DNA from: Zingiber officinale
Taxonomy: Eukaryota > Streptophyta > Magnoliopsida > Zingiberales > Zingiberaceae
DNA: 64,000 nucleotides
Direction: 5' to 3'
Assembly (NCBI RefSeq): GCF_018446385.1
Contig: NC_055992.1
Span: 101,698,947-101,762,946 of the forward strand
The notes under the pieces were generated by a model, which saw nothing but the letters and a program-made list of their open reading frames with translations, had not been told where the DNA came from and ran no database searches. The position numbers and the translations under genes are program-made. This document shows positions 1-11,734 of the stretch, one piece after another (within the stretch, counting starts at the first letter, position 1; each line of letters opens with the position of its first letter).

Positions 1-2482
1 AGTGGCTCACCAAAGCAAGCGCATATTGAACAACATAGTTGCTAACAGCTGCCCCTTCTGACTGCACAACAAACCAAAAGCTAGTGTGAATATCCATTAA
101 ATGGAAGTAGAAAAAAATTAAATCTCATGAATCTTATTGGCATATTTGTGCACAACATAAATATTAGTTATATTTCTCTAATGGCTCCAGTGATGATTAC
201 ACGACATCCAACAAGGCGATATAATAACTGTTGTAAAGCAGGCAACTGCTCCAATAAATCTTCATTTTCCAGCTCTCTGGTTTTACTATGCCCCTGTCAG
301 AAAATATGTTAGATGAGTAGAACAATTCAGAATTTGAAGTGAAATTTCCCTGCATATAATCACATGTTTGCTTGTTCAGATAATTGTCTAGACCTTTTCA
401 GAACTTGGATCAGGTCGTACCAAACGCTCAGCTTCAACATCATACTTCAAGACCTTGAAACATTCAAGTCTTTCCTCCAAAAACAGAGCATAAGCACGCA
501 CCCATGCAGAGCAATCCCAAGCTGCCAATTGTTCAAATAAATAAATTTTTTCCCAATAATATAAGAAAACTAGTTGCAAGATCCAGCACTGAAACATAGG
601 TTCTCTATTTGTTCTCATTTATGAAGGTATAAGAAAATACCAATAGGACTTGAATCATCCTTGAAATTTGATAATTGAAGAATTCGGACCCTTTGTGGGA
701 AATTAAACAGCTCTTCTCGGAATGTTGGGTCATCGTCCCTGAGAGCCCTATGGATTACTATAAGCGTCTTTAATGCCACCTGCATGGCACCATTTATTCG
801 GGCAAGTAGTGAATAATAATAATAGAAAATAGTAGAGATGACACTTTAAAATGAGACTAGGTGAAACACTTAGCACGTAGTTTGAATCTAGCAAATTAAT
901 GTGGTATGTCACCTGTACTATTTCTATAAAGATGCCTGGGTAGCCTCTCAAGCATCTTTGTTAGGTACAGAAATCTATCTGAATTCATACAATATAAAAT
1001 TCAAGACAAAGCATTAAAAACCACCCCAATTCATAATGATTTTATAATTATAATTCTAGGGTAATCTGGGAATCTAGTTTTAACTGCTAACATCGACTGC
1101 ACGAAAGTTCCAGAATATTATTATTCTTTGCTTTAAGATCATAACTAGTTGTATCTGCTAACATTGACCACATGAATGTTCTGCAATAGATGAAATGTGG
1201 TGGTGCAACCATGGAAGTCCTTGAAATTCAACTTAACTGGAAAAAGTCAATCAGTCAAGCAAAAGATTAGGGGATCTTATATTACTTGAATCGTGCATCA
1301 ATGTAATTATTCCTCAAGAGCAGATCTCAAACTTCAACTCCATAAAAAGCTACTGATGGACACATCAGACAAACTAGAGCAGATGTTTTCGTTAAATCTA
1401 GTTTCAGCTTTCTACCACCATCTGACTACAGCTACACATGATATGCCTGCTGCAATTTATTATCCTATCAAAATTGCATGAGATGACACAGGTACTTCAA
1501 TGATATTCAACTTCACTTCCGTGCCCTAGTATCATGTGCGGATTTATAATGCCGGATTGGAGGATTTAATGTCCCCCCCTGTCTCCCTTTCTTCATTTCC
1601 TTTTCAAACAAGTATCTATAAAGGCCTTAATAACTTGTTTGGAACCAATTCCACAATAGAAAAGAATTCCTCAAAAGCCTCTACTCAAAAGATATATCCA
1701 ACCCATTTTGAACAGATCATTAAATCTCTCAAATTTTCAGGATAACAGAATTTTAATTCCCATCTTTTCTTCCAAAAGTTGGTATAGAAATAAAATTATA
1801 ATCCCTCAAAATCTTATGGTTCCAAAAGAGCAAGAAAAGTTCTTTCTTCGAAGTTCGTAACACACTGTACCAGATCCCCCTATGCATCCGTTAAACAAAA
1901 ATCGAATTTACTTCCAATCCAACGAACATAACACCAAAATCCAGGCTCAATCATCTACAAGGTTCATTCTCTTTAAGGGGATGAAGAAAAAGAAGGGGCG
2001 AAACAATCCAAGGAAACAGAAGAAGGGAAAGATGGGTACCGTCCAATTGCGCGTCTTGGCGAGCCTCCGTGCAAGGGCGTGGATGCAATAGGTTACATCC
2101 GGGCGAGGGCGGGTGATCGAAGTGGCCTCCAAGATCTCTGCAACTCATTGCAGTCCAGAAAACAAGAAATTGATGATAGGAAAACCAGAAGAAAAAAAAA
2201 ATCGGATGGAAAAGGTAAAGAACTGACTCCTCAGATGGCGCTCCTTGGGCGGGCACTCAACGTGATTGGTAGCCTTGACAATGGCCACATCCAAATCCTT
2301 CGACCGAGAGAAAGAAAAGACGGGGCGGCATTCAGGGATCACACCAGTAGACAAGAAAGATGTGGAAAAAGAAGAGTCATTTGGACTGCTACCTTGAAAT
2401 CGCTGTTGAGGTTCGCGAGGCCGACGGTGGTGGAGTCTTTGAGCGCGCCGACGGCCTTCCGCCAACTATGCAACGTCGCCAT
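1..2482 (-). CDS. Putative clathrin assembly protein (ANTH/AP180 family), 5' part, partial
   Basis: Adaptor of clathrin-mediated endocytosis; the N-terminal ANTH domain binds phosphoinositides and the variable C-terminal half binds clathrin and AP2. Seven exons are visible, read right to left: 2393-2482, 2228-2297, 2040-2137, 641-779, 394-521, 201-293 and 11-61. All have GT-AG borders and phases that close, giving 223 codons before the gene leaves the window. The start at 2482 gives [18 protein letters not shown], the usual start of the family. ANTH hallmarks follow: [20 protein letters not shown], then [17 protein letters not shown], then a long intron of about 1.26 kb, [37 protein letters not shown] and [18 protein letters not shown]. 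Frame is open throughout with no sign of decay. The family is certain; which plant paralogue cannot be told without the C-terminal half. Confidence 0.93.
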
Positions 2483-2497
2483 GTGCCCCTCTCCTCG

Positions 2498-2501
<4 letters not shown>

Positions 2502-2528
<27 letters not shown>
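2502..2528. repeat. (CT)n microsatellite in the 5' leader of the ANTH gene
   Basis: A near-perfect CT run of about 27 bp lies 20 bp upstream of the ANTH start codon. On the coding strand it is a GA repeat. GA/CT tracts are common in plant 5' UTRs; any regulatory role here is inference. Confidence 0.9.
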
Positions 2529-2840
2529 GATCGCCGTCTCCTCCTTTTCTCCTCTTTCGGCGGCTTGCTTGATGCAGACGCGTTTGCTGTTGTCGCACTG
2601 GCGTCGCAGTGACTGTCACCGCCGTTGCCTTGTCATTTTTCTCCCGACTTGTCCCAATTATGCCTTTTTATTTGGTTGCGGGAAATCGTAATCGCGAAGC
2701 TTTATCCAATCAGTCAAATCGCTGTCTGAGTTTACCCAAAATAGCCCAAATAATTCGGTTTTGCTAAAAGGTGCAGTTATGTTTCTTGTTCCATTTCCTA
2801 TTGCAAGATGCTAAGATTTTTTTCCAAAAAAACGTTTAAC

Positions 2841-2912
2841 GGGGCGTTGCGAGAATCGAACTCGCGACCTCTCGCACCCAAAGCGAGAATCATACCACTA
2901 GACCAAACGCCC
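2841..2912 (-). tRNA. tRNA-Pro (anticodon UGG)
   Basis: The minus strand folds as a complete 72-nt tRNA without a CCA tail. The acceptor stem GGGCGTT pairs with AACGCCC, followed by discriminator C. The anticodon stem CTCGC/GCGAG closes the loop TTTGGGT with anticodon TGG. The T arm is GCGAG-TTCGATT-CTCGC with a perfect stem, and the B-box GTTCGATTC is intact. There is no intron. It decodes proline CCN codons in cytosolic translation. It sits between the ANTH gene and the 3' end of the SSB gene, transcribed in the same direction as both. Confidence 0.95.
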
Positions 2913-3606
2913 AATTTGATATAAAGTTTTCATGCTTATTTTTTATTTATTATTTTATATCCATTTTCATCTAACAAGATCCCTTATTGTATTTTTTATT
3001 CCGAAAACATATTTACTGCCGAAAATATATTTATTGCAACAGTATTATACACGATGATCGTAATTGCTATAATATTTTAAAATAATTTTAATAAAAAGTT
3101 AAAGCGATTTTAATTTTAATCAAATTACTTCACATTTAGAGTAATATTAGTAAAAGTTGTAGCGGTTTTAACTAAATTTAGTAATTTTAACAAATTTGAT
3201 AAAAAATATATATATATATATTAAAGTTATAAACGCTGCGTTATGAAGATGATGATCAGGTCTGCCTCAAAGTATTGCAAGCCTCGTAACTTTAAAACTC
3301 ATAAAATCAAAGTGATTGAAACGTCAACTAAAATTGTTCATAAGTCACATCAAACAAGAACAATTTGGCGTAAATCAAATCGACCAACAGCCACCCTTCA
3401 AATAGCTGGAACAAAGATCGTCAGCCAAGTTGAAACAGACATTTCCCAACCACTGCTGGAAGAGTAAATACAATGTCCCAAGGTCAGAATCCCCAAAGTG
3501 TTTGGTCCAGTTGAAATTTTTGGAACAACAAGGCAAAGATACGAGTCTCTTTTAAGGTGTTCTATGCTTTATTGCATTTGGAGTGGGTGAATCCAGATCA
3601 TGCTTC
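2913..3606. other. AT-rich intergenic stretch without a recognised gene
   Basis: This lies between the SSB stop codon and the tRNA. It is AT-rich and includes a (TA)n run at about 3206-3221. A 74-codon plus-strand frame at 3243-3467 resembles no family I know and has no splice or codon support. It probably contains the SSB 3' UTR. Confidence 0.6.
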
Positions 3607-5711
3607 TCAGTAATAACCCACATTTTTTGGCACTTCTGGTTCAGCAGCTGTGTTGCCATTGTCGAGGAACAGAAGACGACCTGAAACCGTTAGGAAAAAT
3701 GATAACAGTGTCATTCTACGATTAAAGATCAATGTAAAGTAAAACGACAAAAGGTTTCAGGCACTTGGTATCTATGTAAAGTAAAGATCAATCAACAGTT
3801 TGAGTTATTTATCAGTTAAAGCTGTATGGATATTATGACCTAACTTTTGAGAAAAAAAAATTGTTATTTTGCATAGAGAATGAATTAAGGAAGACTCTAA
3901 ATCCATAAGCTCTTCCTCGTTTAATCTAGGGCAGTTAAATCCACCCAAATTTTCAATTGGATATTTGATGTCATAGAACTCTATGAGGTGTTTGCAGATT
4001 GAGAAGCTAAAATTATTTCTAAATTGTAGTTTTAATAGGCTACTGACCTTTTCTTTCAGAATAATAAGCATATAATTGGTGGTGCAAGTTTATACTTACA
4101 GGTTAAAAATGGACAGCAATTTCTCAATTCTTGAAAACTAAAGCAACAGAAAAGGAAAGAGTGATACCGTCTCGTCGAATAGCAATTTCTCTTATTCGTC
4201 TAACTAAACCAGTAACTTGATCAGTGAAAATTTTAGTCTCAAGATTTCCCTCCACATACAAGATTGATCTGCAATAAAAGAGAAAAGATAATCACCACTG
4301 CGAATAGTAATTTTACCTTGAAAACACTGGCAAGATATACGATGAAAACAAATCAATGTGACATGCACATAAAAAAAAATGATGTGATCTGTAAGTGTGT
4401 CTGTGTCTATAGTTCATTAACATAAATGCAGCATACGCCATAATTTTGATCCTAAATAGCAGAAATATTATACTAGAATGGCTTCAGATAATGATGAAAT
4501 GGTCCTTGCAGTTAATACATATGGCTTGACTTGGATGGACTAACAACAGTGCTTTTTCTATATGATTTTGAGGAGGTTAGACAGTCATATATGTTAAAGG
4601 TTAGTGCAGAAATCAATTGGCAAATCATGATGTTAGGTAGTAAAACCTTGTCTTACATCTTCACCGTGTTTTTACGCATTGAAAGCTTGCGTTACATCTT
4701 TTGCAAGCCCAATATTCAAGTTGTTCTACTAAAACAGATGAGTTACTGAGGTAGAACTAGCCCTTATACTTGAAGTTAAGAAAAAGCACAAATCAGAACC
4801 ACACACAAATCATGTATGTGTCTACTGACCAGGATAAACTTGTGAAACAAGAACAAAGCGACTATTCTCAAATTTCTATCATGTGCTTCTTTGACGGAGG
4901 GAATTTTTGTAAAGAACATTCACAACTAATTATGTTCAGGTCAAAGTTATTGCAGTAAAAAACAAACATAACATATTATCACATTCAAGCATGCCACATC
5001 TAAAGATTATCAACATGGTGAAACCAAAATTTGCAGTGGCAAAGTTTGTATATGGATCAATTTTCTTGCTTTTGAACTCCTTCACAATGCCTAACAACTC
5101 CAACAGAATCAGAAAACTATCAGATAATATTAACTTCAACTAACCCTGGCTTAACGTGAGTGAGAGCTAGGTTGCCAAGCCGATCGGGGTACACGCTGAC
5201 CCTGTGCCACTGAACGGAGCATCGATTGGCATAGTCTCTCGGCTCCTCGTTGTCAAGGGGGCGGCGATTATTCCGGATTCCTCCCGTCCCCAGCGAAAAG
5301 AGCACCACAGCGTGTCCACTCCTGAGATACTTCTGCACCGGCTTCTGCCCGACCTTCCCGACGAGAATCGCCTGCGAGGAAAACAAGCCTCCATATTTAA
5401 ATTTTAGATTTATGAAATGACTCGCTGCAAAACAGTACCTTGTAGACGCCTTGATCGAGGCCGTTCTCGAGGGGGCGCTGGAAAGGGGCGCGCCGCTGGG
5501 GGATCTCGTTCGAAGCGGCGGCATCGTCGGGTTGAGGAAAGGACTCTTCGGGGTCTGCGTCAGAGCAGTTTCCAGAAGATAGCGGAGTGCAATAGGAGCG
5601 GCAAGAAGCGGCGACGTGGAGGAGCTGCTGGCGGAGTGGAAGTACCGGAGAGAGCGAGAACAGGCGCTTGGAAATGGAGGCGAAGGTAGAGAAAGAAGAG
5701 GAAGAAGACAT
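3607..5711 (-). CDS. Single-stranded DNA-binding protein, mitochondrial (SSB, OB-fold)
   Basis: Binds single-stranded DNA in mitochondrial DNA replication, repair and recombination. Four exons on the minus strand, 5439-5711, 5145-5371, 4168-4268 and 3607-3680, close in phase to 224 codons plus TGA. Residues 1 to about 40 are rich in Ser and Arg and lack acids, as in a mitochondrial presequence; an acidic linker follows. The OB-fold runs from about residue 92: AILVGKVGQKPVQKYLRSG, then LFSLGTGGIRNNRRPLD, QWHRVSVYPDRLGNLAL, YVEGNLETKIFTD and GLVRRIREIAIRRDGRL, ending NVGYY. This is the layout of the plant mitochondrial SSB2-type protein. The ATG at 5711 is chosen because the frame upstream opens only on a TTG. 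Frame and borders are intact. Confidence 0.93.
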
Positions 5712-7019
5712 TGCAGGTAAAAACAAGGAATGCTTTCCGCCAGATAGTAAACCCTAGAGAGGAGTTGGAGGCGGAGGGTTTTGACTATAAGCCTGCTACT
5801 GGTTCAATAAAATGGTTATTTTTTTTCTTAAAAATTATTAAATCACAACTAATTTGTAAAGTTATCAATTAAATTCGATAAAATCCAAATAATAAATAAT
5901 ATATATTTTTTAAATCTAAGAATTTGAGATTTTTTTTCTAATTCGTCTTTCTAATAAATTTAAAATATAATATACAACCTCTAAAATATTCATTCCATTT
6001 GAGATTTAAAGTTGGATGTCTTATTATTCCTTTGAGTATTTTATTATAAAACTAATATTTCTTAAAAACTTTTTTATTCAGTTTCTTATTTTATTTAGAG
6101 AGTATTTGGTAAAATTTTTACTAAGCATTTTTAGATTCTAGCTCCATCAAAATACTTTTGAGTGTTTATGGATGTGCTTCAGTCTTTTACTCAAAAGTTA
6201 GAATATTTTTTCTTTCTTTTGTTCTTTTTATTTATTGTATAAAATTAAAAGTTGACATTTATATATTCGATAAATTTATCATTTTATATAATTATCATCA
6301 CATATTTAACCTTAATAAATTTATCATTTTACATAATTATCACCACACTTCTACAATATTTATTTGTAAAATAATATTTTATATTTTTTATGTAATTTCT
6401 CTTTCTAGAATTTTTATACATATTTTTTTATGTATTTATATAAATTTTGTCATTTTTATTTTTATAATTTTCTCATTATAAAAAAATTAATTTTGATACC
6501 ATATTTAAATATAATAATAATTATATAAACTATTGTCAAAGTTATATTTAGATAATTAAAAATAATAATTTATATACTTTAAGAATATCACGTTATTTAA
6601 CTAAAAAATTAAATTCGAAAATAATTATTCATCAAATACTCTAACTTTATCTTATATTAACTTTTGACTTTTATTTTCAAACACAAGCTTCACACTAATT
6701 TTAAAAAAAAAATTATGTAAGAATTATTTTTAAATAAGTAAAAATTCTCTCAAGCACTCTCTTAGTCTCTTATAATTTTTTTTAAAAAGAAAAAATCGAG
6801 TCCAAATCTTCTAATCCGCAATCCCTAGTTTCTTCCCGGCCCCTAGTAATTTACACTTCAGATTGTAGTCAGAATCCGGCTAAAATTGACTGTGATCTCC
6901 CTTAGATTCACCTTCATACTTACATTATAGTTTTGGGTCAAGGTAGGCAACTAGAAACTATCGGCGGTGGACGGATTGTATAGTGCCAAGCAGGTGGCGT
7001 CTCGCTCATCACCAAATTG
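5712..7019. other. AT-rich intergenic stretch upstream of the SSB gene
   Basis: The first roughly 100 bp should hold the SSB leader and promoter. From about 5810 to 6780 the sequence is strongly AT-rich with long A and T runs; frames there are low-complexity Ile/Phe/Tyr strings. From 6800 to 7019 base composition becomes more even, but I recognise nothing before the Copia fragment begins. Confidence 0.6.
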
Positions 7020-9393
7020 TAAGGATTCAAAGGCTTATAGTCGATGGACTCTTGGGTTTATTAGTGTTGGAAAACATTCCAACTTGTGAATCTTACTTGA
7101 AAGGAAAAATGACCAAGAGACATTTTAAAGGCCAAGGGGTATAGGGCCAAAGATGTGTTAGAACTGGTTCCTTCTGATTTATATGACCCTATGTCTATCT
7201 AGGCAAGAGGTGGTTTCAAATATTTTGTCTCCTTTATAGACGACTATTCAAAATATGGATATATTTACTTGATGCGCCACAAGTCTAAGTACTTTGATGA
7301 GTTCAAATAGTACAAGGTTGATGTGGAGAAACGTCAAGGTAAAAGTATCAAGACACTACGGTGAGATCGTAGTGGCGAGTACCCTTAGAAGAGTTTAGGA
7401 ATCACTTATCAGAAGTCGAGATTCAATTCCAACTGACTACACCTGGTACACCCCAATAAAATGGTGTAGTAGAACGAAGGAATAGGACTTTTATGGAAAT
7501 AGTTAGACCAATGATGGGTTATTCAGAATTACCAAATTCGTTTTGAGGATATACTCTAGAAACGGAAATGAACATAGTACCTTCTAAAGTCAGAACCCTC
7601 TACTCCCACAGAATTATAGAATAGGCGTAAGCCTAGTGTGAAGCATATTCGGATTTGGAGTAGTCCAGCACATGTGCTGAAGGGAGACACTGATAAGTTG
7701 GAATTAAGAACAAGAGTTCACTTGTTTATGAGTTATCCTAGAGAAACGAAAGGAGGTTTATAGTCCTAAAAATCAGAAGGTCATTGTTGGCATCAATGCT
7801 CGATTTTTAGAAGAGAACTATGTAATAAACCACATGCCCATAAGTGAATTTGTTCATAAGGAAGTAATAAAGGACACGTCTAATCTAATACCAACAGTAC
7901 AAGATGAGATACCACAAGAAACTGCAACACGTGTCACAAATAATGCACAATTACAAACAATGTCTCATCATAGTGGCAGGGTTGTTAGGCAACCTGAAAT
8001 ATTCATATTTTAGGAGAGTCTTTGGACTTGATCCTTGGACATATGATGAAGTGCTCCAAGATAAAGATGCAGCATCTTGGCAAAAAGCAATGAATACTGA
8101 AATAGGTCTACAATAGGAAAAGAGGGATAGACGGAAAGGTGGAAACTTTTAAAGCAAGGCTTATTGAAAAAGGAAATTTTTTCACCGGTAGCCATGCTTA
8201 AGTCTATCCGGATTCTTTTATCTATTGCTGCTCATATGGATTATGAGATTGGTAAATGGATGTCAAGATAACTTTCCTTAATGGAAGTCTTGAAGAAAGT
8301 ATCTATATGAAGCAACCAGAGGGGTTCATTGCGAAGGGCAAAGATCATCTAGTATGTAAGCTTAATCGGTCTATTTATGGACTGAAGCAAAGCTTCAAGG
8401 TCTTGGAACATCCGGTTTAATGAAGTAATCCAGACTTATGGATTTATTCAGTGTTCGAATGAGTCTTGTGTATACAAGAAGTGTGATTGAAACGTGGTAG
8501 TATTTCTTGTACTATACGTAGATTACATATTTGGTAGTTGAAAACAATATCAAAGTGTTGTCAGAAGTAAGGGTATGGTTGTCCAAACAATTCGATATGA
8601 AGGACTTAGAAAAATGCGCACATATTCTTGGGATCAAAGTGATAAGGGATCGCAAGAAAAGGATGTTGTGCTTATCCCAAGCTTCATATATCGATACAAT
8701 CCTAACTCGTTTTAGCATGCAAGACTCCAATAAAGGTTTTTTACCTTTTAGGCATGGAGTAACTTTATCTAAAGAGATGTCTTCGAAGACATCAAAGGAG
8801 ATAGAAGACATGAAGACAGTTCCTTATGCTTAGGCTGTCGAAAGCCTAATGTATGCTATGCTGTATACGAGACCGGATATCTGTTTTGTTGTAGGCATGG
8901 ATAGCAAATATCAAAGTAATCCTGGACAAGGACATTGACTGCTGTAAAGCATATAGGACTAGAGATTATATGCTAGGCAGATTATTTGCTCCCTGTAGAT
9001 TATAAGGATTCCAACTTCTAATCTGATAGGGATAATAGTAAGTCAATCTCGAGGTTTTGTGTTTACTTTAGGAGGTGAAGTCATAACTATAGAGGAGTGT
9101 TAAACATAGGTGCTTTTCGGACTCCACCATAGAAACTAAGTATGTGGCAGTCTTTGAGGTAGTCACAGAAGATGTATGACTTAGAAACTTCATGATGGAC
9201 TTAGATGTGATTCCTAGTTTGCCAAAATTATTTAGTGCAGTAGCAAACTCGAAGGAACCATGAGCCCATAAGACAAATAAACACATAGAGCACAAGTACC
9301 ACCCAATACGAGACATCGTATAACGAGGAAAAGTTGTTATCGCCTAAATTACATCAGATGATAACCTGAAAGATCCTTTCACTAAGGCCCTTC
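7020..9393 (+). mobile_element. Decayed Ty1/Copia fragment (integrase to RNase H), no LTRs
   Basis: Matches by eye, in order, the internal region of the plus-strand Copia element at 51.6-64 kb: the GAG-pre-integrase/integrase start at about 7020-7480, the integrase tail to about 7800, reverse transcriptase at about 8150-8830, and RNase H from about 8870 to 9390. Order INT-RT-RH is Copia. It is heavily broken, with many (well over ten) interruptions, lacks gag and both LTRs, and stops abruptly at an AT-rich tandem repeat. It looks by far the oldest of the three related Copia copies here. Confidence 0.85.
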
Positions 9394-9775
9394 TTTTAAA
9401 ATAATCATAATTATTTTAAAAATAATTATTAATTTAATTATCATTGTTAAAATAATTATGAAATTAATTATGATTTTTAAAATAATTATCAATTCAACTA
9501 CGATTTTTAAAATAATTATCAAATTAATTACGATTTTAAAAATAATTCAATTTAATTATGATTTTTAAAATAATTATGAAATTAATTATGATTTTAAAAT
9601 AATTATCAGTTTAATTATCATTTTTAAAATAATTATGATTTTTTAAATAATTATCAATTTAATTATAATTTTTAAAATAATTATCAAATTAATTATGATT
9701 TTTAAAATAATTATCAATTTAATTATGATTTTTAAAAATTAGTTATAATTTTGTAAATAAAATTAAATTGAATTA
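9394..9775. repeat. AT-rich imperfect tandem repeat (TTTTAAAATAATTAT units)
   Basis: About a dozen imperfect copies of a 25-30 bp unit built from TTTTAAAATAATTATCAATT and close variants, nearly pure A and T. It abuts the end of the Copia fragment exactly. No coding frame. Confidence 0.8.
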
Positions 9776-9789
9776 AATTCGGTTAATTT

Positions 9790-10130
9790 TAATTCGACTA
9801 AGTTAATCCTAGGTCCATCTCATCTATTCTAAGTTGTCCATCAGATATTCTTTAGTAGTTTTGTGAGATGATTATCTTTAATTTAGATTATTTCTAATGA
9901 TTAATTTACATTTGAGTTAAACTTAGGTTTTTCAATTGGTTAATTAAATATACATTTCGAAAATTGGCTCCAGGCGGTGGCGATGCACTACGCCTTCTTA
10001 GGTATGGGAGCATCCACTACTTCTAGACAGAGCCTTTCAAAGAAAACATATATTTAATTTCTCTTTTAAAACCCCTAGGTTTAACTAAACAAGTGTAATT
10101 TACGCCTAGATCCTCAATCTATCCTAATTT
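9790..10130 (-). mobile_element. Fragment of a Copia LTR, reverse orientation
   Basis: The reverse complement of about 9950-10050 matches the part of the plus-strand Copia LTR near 53720-53840. Shared blocks are the complements of GCGGTGGTGGTTGCTCAC-like sequence, the AAGGCCATG-like block and the AAGCCAATTTTGGAAA block. Only part of an LTR is present; edges are approximate. Confidence 0.55.
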
Positions 10131-11720
10131 AAACATGCATATTACAACGATAATAAATAAACAATCATCAAACAATTATTAAAATAGTTTTTCTATTGGA
10201 TTCCCCTGGATCATGGCCTCGATATGGTCTATCAAGGTAATATACTTGATCCTTGGGGACCCAATATTATCCAAGTCTGACTTGATTAGTCAGGTTTGAC
10301 TTGGGAACCCATGTTTGGATTATGTTTCTATTTGATCTATTCATAATTGACAGATATGATTTGAATTTTCATTTACACTTAAACTCAAGTCCAGATTTAT
10401 TGTAAACGACTCTTTGTTTTCCAAGAATCAGATTAAGATTCTAGGAACCTAACGTGAACTGTTCCAATGTGTCTTTAAGTTCTTTAACTTGAGTTTTCAA
10501 ATTGAAATTTTCTTCCTCAAGTTGTTGGACTTGAGTTGAGCTTCCAATTTGAACTGGCTCAGTCAAAGTACTCGAGTTAGTCACTTCCTTAAGGGTTGTT
10601 ATTTCCTTTTGGAGTGACTTGACACAGACGTTGGATTTAGCTAATTTCTTTAACAAAAATAAGTAACTAGGTTTTGTATATTGTCTAATTTAGCCTCGAC
10701 AAATAGAGAACTTATAGTGGTGTTTGGCCCTTCGAAAATGGATACAGATCCGTGGCTTCGGTCGGACTCGGTTTCTGATTCGCTCTTGGTTTCGGACTCG
10801 AACTCAAAATCTATTTCGACGATATTCGCTTGTATCGATAGAGCAAGAAAGAGTGTTTGTTCTTCTTGGTCAGATTCAGATTTGTTTGATGACTCGGACC
10901 ATGTGGCCTTCAACACCTTCTTCTTTCTGGCCTCTTTTGTCTTGCTTGTACCTGCAACCAACGCAACACCTTCCTCACCCGGAGTAGTATTAGTCTGCTC
11001 AAATAATTCGTCTATTAAATCATGCTTACTTACTTTCGAATTGGAAGTACCTTTGTGTAGCTCAATCAGCTTCTGCCAAAATTATTTTGCACTTGAGAAA
11101 GGGCTGACGTGGTTCAGCTCCTCATTGGTTAAGTCACATTGAAGTATATACGTTGCTCTGGCGTTTGCTTCTACTTTCTTTATGAGTGCAGCGTTCTAGT
11201 TCTCTCATGAAATAGGTTTGCCAGTGTTGTCCATTGGAAGGTCCAGATCAGTTTTGATGATCATTCAGACTTCAAAATTTGTTTGGAGGTACGACTCCAT
11301 CTGGGTCTTCCAGTAGCGAAAATCTTCTCCGGAGAAAAGCGACGGGCGGGCTGTGCTGTAGCTTTCTTGATGGGCCATTATAGTGAAAAATCTCGCACAT
11401 AAAAAGTAAAAAAGAACAAATATCCTAAGACTTTGTCTTGGATTAGTAGTGTGGGAGAAAAGTAAAAATAGCAATTTACTAATTCGGGGAAAATAAAATA
11501 TTTTTAAAAAATTAAAAAATATAGTATTTCAAACTTTTGAAAATGCGATATTTCGTTAATACCGACCAAAAGGTGAAAAGATGAAAATGAATTTTTCAAA
11601 AACAGTTTTGGAGGGGAAAACGAAAGGCGTGTTGGTGGTTTCACACATACGATATCAAATTTTCTTTCAAAAAAGAAACCCCCTACTTGATTGGTGGTTT
11701 CATCAAATCAGAGTGGTCTA

Positions 11721-11732
11721 GCTCTGATACCA
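11721..11732 (-). other. Primer-binding site (initiator tRNA-Met type)
   Basis: The minus strand reads TGGTATCAGAGC, complementary to the 3' end of initiator tRNA-Met and typical of plant LTR elements. It starts two bases after the LTR end (CAACA-AT-TGG), which fixes the orientation and the inner border of the LTR at 11735. Confidence 0.85.
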
Positions 11733-11734
11733 AT

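Noticed and set aside
5417-5689. Plus-strand Arg/Gly-rich frame of 90 codons
   Set aside because: It is the complement of SSB exon 1, whose minus-strand reading has presequence, splice donor and family match.
10681-11142. Plus-strand Ser-rich frame of 153 codons
   Set aside because: Antisense of the acidic gag region of the minus-strand element.
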